Positions 1 to 6,121 of a stretch of DNA of 12,208 bases are shown piece by piece. The stretch spans positions 1-12,208 of the forward strand of contig JAQCNG010000182.1 of the NCBI GenBank assembly GCA_028275145.1, written 5' to 3'. The stretch's first letter is position 1. Each line of letters starts with the position of its first letter. The notes beneath the pieces were generated by a model. That model searched no databases. It was not told the DNA's origin and saw nothing but the letters and a program-made list of their open reading frames with translations. Made by a program: the position numbers and the translations under genes. This DNA is from Halovenus sp. (lineage in GTDB: Archaea > Halobacteriota > Halobacteria > Halobacteriales > Haloarculaceae).

Positions 1-54
1 CTGTTCCACAGATGTCGATTCATTTTTCCGTGTGAAAGGGTAACGCATGAATGC

Positions 55-234
55 ATGGGGTTCGGGAGCTACGACGAGAGCGAGCAAGACGGTCAGGAGT
101 ACGACGCCGACCTCGAGGAGAGTGACGGTGTCGACACAGAAGAAACAGAGCACGACGGGGCAGTCGAGTTCGAGTTCACCGCCACGAACGACGAACTGCT
201 CGACAAACTCGAGGATATAAAAGACAACACGTGA
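55..234 (+). CDS. DUF5786-like small acidic haloarchaeal protein
   Basis: A 59-residue acidic protein that begins MGFGSYDESEQ, an N-terminus I recognise from a widespread small haloarchaeal family (DUF5786), and ends at TGA 232-234. The middle (about residues 11-35) is Asp/Glu-rich and probably disordered. The C-terminal part (about 37-57, VEFEFTATNDELLDKLEDIK) looks like a short strand followed by a helix. There is no signal peptide, membrane segment or catalytic motif, and no function is known to me. The ATG at 55 was chosen because it gives the family N-terminus; the nearby ATGs at 47 and 51 are in other frames. The stop overlaps the GTG start of the next gene (231-233), which suggests co-transcription and translational coupling with the endonuclease dU-like gene. 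An AT-rich patch at 22-27 lies about 30 nt upstream and could be box A. The family call is from memory of the N-terminus. Confidence 0.82.
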   Translation: MGFGSYDESEQDGQEYDADLEESDGVDTEETEHDGAVEFEFTATNDELLDKLEDIKDNT

Positions 235-818
235 AACCCGGGACGCGTGCACTCGGCGTCGCCGAGTCCTATCGGGGCGACGAGAGCACGCTCGCTGGCT
301 GTGTCGTCCGGGCCGACCGCGTCGCCGACGGCTTCGCGTTCTCCTCCTGCACCGTCGGCGGCACGGACGCCACCACGGCCATCCTCGACATCTTCGAACA
401 ACTCGACCGCGAGGACATCCAGCACCTGCTCGTGGCGGGTATCGCGCCCGCGTGGTTCAACGTACTCGACCTGCACCGTCTGCACGACGCCACCGGACTG
501 CCAGTGCTGTCGGTGAGTTTCGAGGCGAGTGCCGGACTGGAGGAGGGCATCCGCGAGGCGTTCACCGGCGAGGCCCGTGACCGTCGCCTCCAGACCTACC
601 GCGCACAGCCACCGCGCCGGCCGGTCGTCGTCGACGAGACGCGACTGTTCGTCAGGGCTGTCGGTCTCCCCGACGAGCGCGCCGAGGCGGTTGTGCGCGG
701 GTTCACCCCGGAGGGTGGTCGTCCGGAGCCGGTCCGCGTGGCGCGGCTGGCGGCGCGAGCGGCCGACGCCGTTCGACAACCCCCCACCCGGTCGCCGGGT
801 GAGACTGACGAGGAGTAG
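231..818 (+). CDS. DUF99 / UPF0215 family protein, endonuclease dU-like
   Basis: A 195-residue protein matching the archaeal DUF99 (UPF0215) family, which has an RNase H-like fold related to endonuclease V and has been renamed endonuclease dU for cleavage at deoxyuridine. Visible landmarks are ALGVAESY at 7-14, GGTDAT at 43-48, AGIAPAWFNVLDL at 69-81 and PEPVRVARLAARA at 165-177. The length is normal for the family. The start is GTG 231, which overlaps the stop of the upstream small gene; it yields MKPGTRALGVAESY, as I remember haloarchaeal relatives. The oddity is in two motifs. Many non-halophilic members have LGIDDG and LLDGI there; this protein has LGVAES and LVAGI, so both putative metal-binding Asp are absent. 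It may therefore be catalytically altered. A uracil-DNA glycosylase gene follows 31 bp downstream, which supports a base-deamination repair role. The fold assignment is fairly sure; the activity is inference. Confidence 0.82.
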   Translation: MKPGTRALGVAESYRGDESTLAGCVVRADRVADGFAFSSCTVGGTDATTAILDIFEQLDREDIQHLLVAGIAPAWFNVLDLHRLHDATGLPVLSVSFEASAGLEEGIREAFTGEARDRRLQTYRAQPPRRPVVVDETRLFVRAVGLPDERAEAVVRGFTPEGGRPEPVRVARLAARAADAVRQPPTRSPGETDEE

Positions 819-849
819 CACCTTTCTGTCAGGCACCGCTCCGTGTGGT

Positions 850-1443
850 ATGGACGACCACTTCGATTCGGAGACGCTCTGTGTCGAGGGCTGTACGCGC
901 TGTTCGGAACTGGTCGAGTCGCGGGGCCAGATTGTCGACGGAACGGGGCCGGCCGACGCCGACCTGCTCTTTGTGGGTGAGGCCCCCGGCGCGAACGAGG
1001 ACGAGCAGGGCGAACCGTTCGTCGGCCGGAGCGGCGGCGTGCTCGACGACGCCCTCCGCGAGGCTGGCCTCGACAGGGCCGACGTGCGCATCACCAACTG
1101 TGTCCGGTGTCGGCCGCCGGAGAACCGTGACCCGACCGTCGAGGAACTGGCGAACTGCCGTGGCTACCTCGAATCGGAGATTACGGCGGTCGACCCGGCA
1201 CTGGTGGTCACACTCGGCAAGGTGCCCGCCGAGCACCTGCTGGAGCGGTCGGTGGCCGTCACAAGCGAGGCCGGCGACATCGACAGTCTCGCCGTCGGAA
1301 CCGGGCGCTGGCCGGTGCTCGTCTCCGTCCACCCGGCGGCCACGCTGTACGACCCCGGACAGCGCGAGACGCTCGCGGCCGCGCTCGAACGAGCCGCCGA
1401 ACACACCGGCTCCGGCGGCCAGTCGACGTTCGATGCGTTCTGA
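850..1443 (+). CDS. udg: Uracil-DNA glycosylase, family 4 (iron-sulfur type)
   Basis: A 197-residue family 4 uracil-DNA glycosylase, which removes uracil from DNA to start base excision repair. The four cysteines expected for the [4Fe-4S] cluster are visible: C15 and C18 as CxxC near the N-terminus, then C87 (in CRPPENRDP) and C103, 16 residues apart as in the Thermus thermophilus enzyme. Motif 1, GEAPG, is at 43-47, followed by the GEPFVGRSG segment. The second catalytic-pocket motif appears as HPAA at 161-164. Start and length agree with the family. An additional C11 and C84 have no obvious role. The gene follows the endonuclease dU-like gene by 31 bp, so it may share its transcript. It ends 3 bp before the convergent aminotransferase gene. 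The identification is firm. Confidence 0.95.
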   Translation: MDDHFDSETLCVEGCTRCSELVESRGQIVDGTGPADADLLFVGEAPGANEDEQGEPFVGRSGGVLDDALREAGLDRADVRITNCVRCRPPENRDPTVEELANCRGYLESEITAVDPALVVTLGKVPAEHLLERSVAVTSEAGDIDSLAVGTGRWPVLVSVHPAATLYDPGQRETLAAALERAAEHTGSGGQSTFDAF

Positions 1444-1446
1444 CTG

Positions 1447-2316
1447 TCAGTACAGCGCCTCGACGCGTCCGTCGAACGCCGCCTGTAGACTGCGGGTGAC
1501 CGGTCCGACCGGGAACGACCGCCCGTCGACGGCGGTCACCGGCCGCAGCTCCCAGGTCGAGTTGGTGACGAACACCTCCGTCGCGTCGCCGAGCGCGTCC
1601 GCCTCGTAGCGACCCGTCTCCACCGGGATATCGAGTTCCTCGGCACACTCGAGTACGACCCTGCGGGTGACTCCAGGCAACAGTGGGAGCGACGCCGCCG
1701 GCGTCCGCAGTGTCTCTCCCTGCACGAAAAACACGTTGCTCGTCGCACCCTCGGTCAGGGAGCCGTCGCCGGCACGGAGCAGCGCCTCGTCGGCGTCGGT
1801 CCCGCGTAGCTCCAGTCGCGCGAGGATGCCGTTGAGGTAGTTGTGTGTCTTCGCCGCCGACGGTACTGCGGCGTCGGGTATCCGCTCGGTTTCGACGGTG
1901 CGCAGTCGTGCGGGCCCGTCCCAGACCCGCTCTCCCGTGGTTCCACCTCGGGGGAGTTTCTTCACCATCACGACCACCGTCGGGTCGACGGCTGTCTCCG
2001 GGCTCAGCTTCCCCGGTTGCACGCCGCGTGTCACCGACAGCCTGACGTAGGCATCCTCCAGGTCGTTTGCCGCCAGCGTCTCCGCGACCCGCTCTCTGAG
2101 TGTCGCCACCGCCGGGAGCGCCCCCCCGAACCCGAGTGTCTCGCAGGTCTCCTCGAGTCGCGCCGCGTGGTCGGCCCACCTGAACGGGGTCCCACCGTAG
2201 CTCCGGAGTGTCTCGAACGCCGCGTCCCCGTACATGAACCCCCTGTCCCGGACGCTCACCGTCGCCGCCGACGGGGGAACGAGTTCGCCGTTGACGCTGT
2301 ACACTGGGTCACTCAT
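1447..2316 (-). CDS. pabC: Class IV aminotransferase, probable 4-amino-4-deoxychorismate lyase
   Basis: A 289-residue PLP enzyme of fold type IV, the group holding aminodeoxychorismate lyase, branched-chain aminotransferase and D-amino acid aminotransferase. Seen directly are the N-terminal RGFMYGDAAFETLR (25-38), the PLP lysine K156 in SAAKTHNYLN, the phosphate-binding EGATSN (189-194) and LLPGVTRR (212-219). If it is the lyase, it converts 4-amino-4-deoxychorismate to p-aminobenzoate and pyruvate in folate/pterin synthesis. Motifs alone cannot separate lyase from branched-chain aminotransferase. The call rests on context: its ATG overlaps the TGA of the amidotransferase gene by 4 nt, making it the last gene of a three-gene chorismate-using operon. 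The fold is certain and the substrate probable. Confidence 0.83.
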   Translation of the reverse strand: MSDPVYSVNGELVPPSAATVSVRDRGFMYGDAAFETLRSYGGTPFRWADHAARLEETCETLGFGGALPAVATLRERVAETLAANDLEDAYVRLSVTRGVQPGKLSPETAVDPTVVVMVKKLPRGGTTGERVWDGPARLRTVETERIPDAAVPSAAKTHNYLNGILARLELRGTDADEALLRAGDGSLTEGATSNVFFVQGETLRTPAASLPLLPGVTRRVVLECAEELDIPVETGRYEADALGDATEVFVTNSTWELRPVTAVDGRSFPVGPVTRSLQAAFDGRVEALY

Positions 2317-3005
2317 GCCGTCTCCTCTGTCCCGACGTCGACGTCCGAATACTCACGAAGGAAATTATCGAGCAGATTCATACCTTCGTGGGTGAGAATG
2401 CTCTCGGGGTGGAACTGGAGGCCGACGTGGGGGCGTGTGGCGTGGCGGACGGCCATCACCACCTCGGCCTCGTCCTCGGTACGGGCAGTCTCGACGAGCG
2501 GGTCGGGCAGAGTGCCGTCGGCGACCGCGAGCGAGTGGTACCGACCGACCTCGAAGCGGTCGGGGAGGCCCGCAAAGACGCCCTGTCCGTCGTGGCTGAC
2601 AGTCGACGGTTTCCCGTGGACCACCTCGGGTGCGTGCCCGACGGTTCCACCACCGGCCGCACACAGCGCCTGGTGGCCGAGACAGACCCCGAGTGTGGGG
2701 TAGTCCCGCTCGGCGAACAGCGGTATCGAGACACCGGCCTCCTGTGGCGTTCCCGGGCCGGGCGAGACAACAATCGCGTCGGGGTCGATCTCGTCCACCG
2801 TCGCGAGCGCGAGCGCGTCGTTCCGGCGGACGACCACGTTGCCGTTCCGTCCGGGGCCGGCGACCAGTTCGCCGACGTACTGGACCAGGTTGTAGACAAA
2901 GGAGTCGTAGTTGTCGACGACAAGCACTGTCGGCCCCACATCATCGGTTGTGCTGTGCTGTGTGTGGTCCTCGTCGGCGCCGTCCGTGTGGTCGGTCCGG
3001 GTCAT
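2313..3005 (-). CDS. pabA: Glutamine amidotransferase subunit of aminodeoxychorismate/anthranilate synthase
   Basis: A 230-residue class I (triad) glutamine amidotransferase that hydrolyses glutamine and passes ammonia to the partner chorismate enzyme. The first ~25 residues form a hydrophilic acidic extension. The core starts at [21 protein letters not shown] (26-46). The oxyanion segment SPGPGTP is at 81-87, the nucleophile C108 sits in GVCLGHQ (106-112), and the other triad members H199 and E201 are in QFHPES. PabA and TrpG are nearly indistinguishable by sequence, and one amidotransferase can serve both synthases, so the name follows the operon. The start overlaps the synthase stop by 4 nt (3002-3005) and the stop overlaps the pabC-like start (2313-2316), an arrangement expected to couple translation of all three subunits. 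Confidence 0.88.
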   Translation of the reverse strand: MTRTDHTDGADEDHTQHSTTDDVGPTVLVVDNYDSFVYNLVQYVGELVAGPGRNGNVVVRRNDALALATVDEIDPDAIVVSPGPGTPQEAGVSIPLFAERDYPTLGVCLGHQALCAAGGGTVGHAPEVVHGKPSTVSHDGQGVFAGLPDRFEVGRYHSLAVADGTLPDPLVETARTEDEAEVVMAVRHATRPHVGLQFHPESILTHEGMNLLDNFLREYSDVDVGTEETA

Positions 3006-4480
3006 TGTGGTTGCTGTACCTGCAGGTCTGCCCGGTCGCCCAGCGCCTGGTCGACGGCGGCCACGAGCGCCCGGCCCTTGTCGAGGGTCTCGGCGTACTC
3101 GCGGGCGGGGATCGAGTCGTGGACGATGCCCGCGCCGACACGGAGATGATACTCCGCCCCGTAGCGGACCAGCGTCCGGATGATGATGTTCAGCGTCGCG
3201 CGCTCGTCGAAGCCGAGGATGGCGATGCTTCCGGTGTAGGGGCCCCGCCGGGTGGTCTCTACCTCGTCGATTATCTCCATCGTCCGGGGTTTCGGTGCGC
3301 CGGTGATGGTGCCGCCCGGGAACATCGCACCGACCGCGTCACCGATATCCCGGCCGGCCCGGAGTCGTCCCTCGACCAGCGAGACGAGATGCATCACCTC
3401 GGAGTAGCGGTCGACCCGTCGGTACTCGGTCACGTCCACGCTCCCGAACCGGCACACCTTCCCCAGGTCGTTTCGCTCCAGGTCGACGAGCATCGCGTGT
3501 TCGGCCCGCTCTTTTTTATCTGTCAGCAGGTCACGCTCCAGGCTCCTGTCCTCGGTGTCGGTCTCGCCCCGGGGCCGTGTCCCCGCAATCGGCTCGGTGA
3601 CAACCCGGTCGCCGTCGCGGGCGAGCAGCAGTTCCGGGCTGGCGCTCACCAGGTCCACCCCCGGCAACTCGAGCAGCGCCGAGTACGGCGCGGGGTTGAC
3701 AGTGCGGAGCGCGTCGAACGCCTCGACGGGGTGGACGGCCGCCGGTGCACGGAGTCGCTGTGAGACGTTCGCCTGGAACGTGTCGCCGTCGCGGATGTAC
3801 TCTTTCACCCGGCGCACCCGGTCGGCAAACGCCGCCTCGCCGCAGTCGCTCTCGAACTGCGCACGCCCGGCCGGGGCCGGCGGTTCGCCGACGGACGGGT
3901 CACCCTCGCGGGCCTGCCGTGCGAGCGCGTGTGCCCGCCGCCGGCCGCGCTCGTACGCGTCGTCGACCGCCTCGCTGTCGGCCGGCGACTCCACCCGGGG
4001 ACAGGACGTTATCCGCAGTGTCGTCTGCCCGTCGCGGGGCTCTGCCCACGCGGCCAGTGTCCCGTAGCGGGCCAGTTGCATGCGCGGCAGGTCCCGGTCG
4101 CGTTGCGCGTCGCCGGGCAGGTCCTCGAGCTCCCGGGCGACGTCGTAGGAGAGCCAGCCGATCAACCCGCAGGGATAGGGGACCGTGCAGTCGCCACGCT
4201 GGAGCGATTCACCGGCGACCAGTTCACCCAGTTGCTCGAGTGTCGCCCCGCCGGGACCGACCTCGTGGACGGTCTCCGGGTCGACCCCGAAGTAGCCCCA
4301 GCCCTGCTGTCCGCCGGTGGTCGCCAGATACGCGCCGTGGCCGTCCCCGCGGGCCCGCCGGTACGCCACGAAGGGGTCCTCGACCGTCACACGTCGCTCG
4401 ACGGGCACACGCGCACCCGCCGGAGCGTCGGCGGCGGCCGTGGCGAACGACTCCCGCGTGGTGACCACCTCGATGTTCAT
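3002..4480 (-). CDS. pabB: Chorismate-binding synthase component I, PabB/TrpE type
   Basis: A 492-residue member of the chorismate-utilising family, probably component I of aminodeoxychorismate synthase. The N-terminal domain covers about 1-200 and the catalytic domain about 210-475. Catalytic landmarks are [11 protein letters not shown] (232-242), ASPELLL (280-286), PIAGTRPRG (297-305), the Mg-associated [14 protein letters not shown] (327-340), [13 protein letters not shown] (387-399) and [10 protein letters not shown] (447-456). Position 299 is Ala, as in anthranilate synthases, whereas E. coli-type PabB has Lys (PIKGT). The TrpE tryptophan-feedback motif LLES is not evident near the N-terminus, where AYLAT (50-54) occupies the comparable place. 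The downstream class IV aminotransferase argues for PABA synthesis; anthranilate or dual activity stays possible. It is the first gene of the operon, and the ATG at 4480 has a box A-like element about 25 nt upstream. Confidence 0.82.
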   Translation of the reverse strand: MNIEVVTTRESFATAAADAPAGARVPVERRVTVEDPFVAYRRARGDGHGAYLATTGGQQGWGYFGVDPETVHEVGPGGATLEQLGELVAGESLQRGDCTVPYPCGLIGWLSYDVARELEDLPGDAQRDRDLPRMQLARYGTLAAWAEPRDGQTTLRITSCPRVESPADSEAVDDAYERGRRRAHALARQAREGDPSVGEPPAPAGRAQFESDCGEAAFADRVRRVKEYIRDGDTFQANVSQRLRAPAAVHPVEAFDALRTVNPAPYSALLELPGVDLVSASPELLLARDGDRVVTEPIAGTRPRGETDTEDRSLERDLLTDKKERAEHAMLVDLERNDLGKVCRFGSVDVTEYRRVDRYSEVMHLVSLVEGRLRAGRDIGDAVGAMFPGGTITGAPKPRTMEIIDEVETTRRGPYTGSIAILGFDERATLNIIIRTLVRYGAEYHLRVGAGIVHDSIPAREYAETLDKGRALVAAVDQALGDRADLQVQQPQ

Positions 4481-4502
4481 ACAACCGTTACAGGGACCGC
4501 CG

Positions 4503-4510
4503 ATTAACCG
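4503..4510 (-). promoter_or_regulatory. Candidate box A promoter of the pabB-pabA-pabC operon
   Basis: On the minus strand this reads CGGTTAATC, an AT-rich island in GC-rich surroundings. Its TTAA core is centred about 25 nt before the pabB ATG, the spacing expected for a leaderless haloarchaeal transcript. An AAAAC run lies immediately upstream, where the BRE would sit. It falls in the 40-bp gap between the HhH gene stop and pabB, so the operon probably has its own promoter, although readthrough from the HhH gene is possible. Confidence 0.45.
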
Positions 4511-4520
4511 TTTTGCGGTC

Positions 4521-4910
4521 CTACCAGTCCTCGGCCTGTGTGACCCAGTCGGCCGCGCGCGACTCCGAAACCTCCGCCGCCTCGGCGACCTCCGTCTCGT
4601 CTGCCCCCACCAGGTCTCCGACGGTTTCGATGCCCACCGCCGACAGTCGCTCGCCGTAGGTCGGCCCGATGCCCGTTATCTCCTCGACGGACTCCGCTGG
4701 CTCCTCGCTGTCCTCGACGGACTCCGCTGGCTCCTCGCTGTCCTCGGGTTCGTCCGTCGACTCTTCGGTCATCTCCTGGCCATCCTCCGGGGACTCCTCG
4801 TCGGACTCGCGCTCGACCGTAATGTTGGTTTCTGTCTCGGGATCGTCGGTGCTCTGCTCAGAGGTACCAAACAGACCCTTTAGCACCTCGGCTACGAATT
4901 TCACTGGCAT
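4521..4910 (-). CDS. Acidic helix-hairpin-helix protein with internal repeat
   Basis: A 129-residue protein in three parts. Residues 1-15 ([15 protein letters not shown]) form a short, potentially amphipathic helix and are the only clearly non-acidic segment. Residues 16-76 are almost entirely Asp, Glu, Ser, Thr and Pro and should be disordered. Residues 78-127 form a helix-hairpin-helix domain: [17 protein letters not shown] gives the GIGP hairpin, followed by VGDL and a second helical pair ending in [10 protein letters not shown], resembling the HhH_5-type tail domains of other archaeal proteins. Such domains bind nucleic acid or protein. The linker has two identical copies of [10 protein letters not shown] (56-65, 66-75), encoded by a perfect 30-bp tandem repeat. 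I know no specific function. It lies between aroE and the pab operon on the same strand, but with gaps of 150 and 40 bp. A CCTATAGG palindrome occurs just upstream of the ATG (4916-4923). Confidence 0.83.
   Translation of the reverse strand: MPVKFVAEVLKGLFGTSEQSTDDPETETNITVERESDEESPEDGQEMTEESTDEPEDSEEPAESVEDSEEPAESVEEITGIGPTYGERLSAVGIETVGDLVGADETEVAEAAEVSESRAADWVTQAEDW
4681..4746. repeat. Perfect 30-bp tandem repeat, 2.2 copies, in frame
   Basis: Bases 4681-4710 and 4711-4740 are identical, and the next 6 bases (4741-4746) begin a third copy. The unit length is a multiple of three, so copy changes would keep the HhH gene in frame and only alter the length of its acidic linker by [10 protein letters not shown] units. 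The absence of any synonymous difference between copies suggests a recent duplication or ongoing slippage/recombination. A shorter tcctcg sub-motif recurs within each unit. Confidence 0.95.
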
Positions 4911-5060
4911 ACGTACCTATAGGCCACTCGATGACTTAGTTCATCCGACTCCGTAACCCGGCCGACGCGGATTACCGATGTTTTCCGACAGGAGACATCA
5001 GATGGCTCTCGACGGAAGGAGACGACGTTTGCTGGAGCTCAGTGTATCGGCCGCCAGCGC

Positions 5061-5876
5061 TCACGCTTCGAGGCTGCTCCGGAGCGCGTCGTTCATCGCC
5101 GCGACCGGTGCCTGGTGGCCGGTCCAGCGCTCGAACGCCTCGACACCCTGGTAGAGGAGCATCCACGCGCCGTCGACGGTGCGTGCACCCGCGTCCGCGG
5201 CATCGCGGAGCAGTCGCGTCTCGATGGGGGTGTACACCGCATCCAGAACCGCGAGGTCCGCGTGCAGTCCGTCCCGGGGAACCGCCGAGCGGTCCTCCTC
5301 CATCCCGACGCTGGTGGCGTCGACCAGGATGTCCGCGTCCGCCAGACGCTCGCCCAGCGTGTCAAGGGGGTGTGCCGTTGCCGTCCCGCCGGCCCCGGTA
5401 ACGTCCTCGGCCAGTGCCTCGGCGCTCGCCACGGTGCGGTTCGCGATGTCGACGGTCATCCCCCTGTCGGCGAGTGCGAACGCCGCGGCCCGGCCTGCGC
5501 CACCCGCCCCGACGACCACCGCCCGACCCGCCAGCGTGACGTCGTGGTGCTCGAACGCCCGGACCAACCCCGTTGCGTCCGTGTTGTGACCCGTCGGCGG
5601 GTCGGTCCCGAAATCCACGGTGTTGACCGCGCCGATGCGCGCCGCGAGGTCGTCCGGGTCGACCGCCCCCAGCACGTCCTGTTTGAACGGGATGGTGACG
5701 TTGAGTCCGGCGACACCGAGCGTGCCCGCGCTCTCGACGGCCCGCGCACCCGCCTCCGCCGGCGGTTCGAAGGTGACGTACCGCGCGTCCAGTCCGAGAT
5801 GGTCGTAGGCCGCCTCGTGCATCGGCGGCGACAGCGAGTGCCCGACCGGGTTGCCGAGGAGTCCGTAAACCTCCAT
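5061..5876 (-). CDS. aroE: Shikimate dehydrogenase (NADP+)
   Basis: A 271-residue shikimate dehydrogenase that reduces 3-dehydroshikimate to shikimate with NADPH in the chorismate pathway. The substrate-binding start [20 protein letters not shown] carries the Ser pair S14/S16. The catalytic lysine K65 is in NVTIPFK (59-65) and D100 in HNTDATGLV. The Rossmann glycine motif GAGGAGRA is at 123-130, and NRT at 146-148 is the usual NADP-phosphate-binding loop. DATSVGM (186-192) and the C-terminal [19 protein letters not shown] (235-253) are also typical. The frame stays open much further upstream, but the chosen ATG at 5876 gives the family N-terminus and normal length; the upstream translation is Arg/Pro-rich and unlike a real extension. 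A GGAGGAG Shine-Dalgarno-like run (5881-5887) and a TTTTAG box A-like element also support it. It supplies the pathway that ends in the chorismate used by the neighbouring pab-type genes. Confidence 0.95.
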   Translation of the reverse strand: MEVYGLLGNPVGHSLSPPMHEAAYDHLGLDARYVTFEPPAEAGARAVESAGTLGVAGLNVTIPFKQDVLGAVDPDDLAARIGAVNTVDFGTDPPTGHNTDATGLVRAFEHHDVTLAGRAVVVGAGGAGRAAAFALADRGMTVDIANRTVASAEALAEDVTGAGGTATAHPLDTLGERLADADILVDATSVGMEEDRSAVPRDGLHADLAVLDAVYTPIETRLLRDAADAGARTVDGAWMLLYQGVEAFERWTGHQAPVAAMNDALRSSLEA

Positions 5877-5880
5877 ACGT

Positions 5881-5905
5881 CTCCTCCACACGGCAACCCT
5901 AAAAC
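5881..5905 (-). promoter_or_regulatory. Candidate aroE promoter and ribosome binding site
   Basis: On the minus strand GGAGGAG (5881-5887) sits 4 nt before the aroE ATG, a good Shine-Dalgarno position. Further upstream, TTTTAGGG (about 5897-5904) is centred about 25 nt from the ATG, the box A position for a leaderless transcript. Both cannot be used as drawn: a leaderless mRNA would lack the Shine-Dalgarno sequence. Either the real start site lies further upstream or the purine run is incidental. Confidence 0.4.
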
Positions 5906-6070
5906 CCCTGTCCCGGCGCGGTTGCTGGTGTCTGTCCCCGCCAGTCACGACGCGACGCGATGGCCGGCGACGACCGACCCGGACCCCGTTGTGTGCCACG
6001 CCCCCGGAGCAGACACGGTGTGGGGCCGGGGGAGCGCCGGGGGTCTGTGCGGCCAGTGTTGACACAGAAG

Positions 6071-6110
6071 CAAAGTATATCAGTGTGGGTTCCCGGAACA
6101 CGAGTGAGGA
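6071..6110 (+). promoter_or_regulatory. Candidate promoter and Shine-Dalgarno upstream of the citramalate synthase
   Basis: CAAAGTATATC (6071-6081) is the clearest promoter-like element in the window: a TATAT core preceded by the CAAA expected of an archaeal BRE. Transcription would start near 6103, giving a leader of under 20 nt. GAGGA at 6106-6110 then lies 4-5 nt before an ATG at 6115 but 11-12 nt before the GTG at 6122 that opens the synthase frame. Inverted elements GTGT-TG-ACAC (6056-6065) and ACAC-G-GTGT (6013-6021) lie upstream and could be regulator sites. Confidence 0.5.
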
Positions 6111-6121
6111 TATCATGACCC

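Noticed and set aside
4916..4923. CCTATAGG palindrome as an operator or box A of the HhH gene
   Set aside because: Only 8 bp and within 13 nt of the ATG, too close for a box A of a leaderless gene; no second copy was found nearby.
4977..4999. GATGT/ACATC inverted repeat between aroE and the HhH gene as a terminator
   Set aside because: The stem is only 5 bp without wobble pairs, has a 13-nt loop, and is not followed by a T-run in the direction of transcription.
5960..6118. 52-residue plus-strand ORF just upstream of the citramalate synthase
   Set aside because: It is very basic and Arg-rich, unlike haloarchaeal proteins, spans the candidate box A, and has no recognisable motif; it is most likely an open frame by chance.
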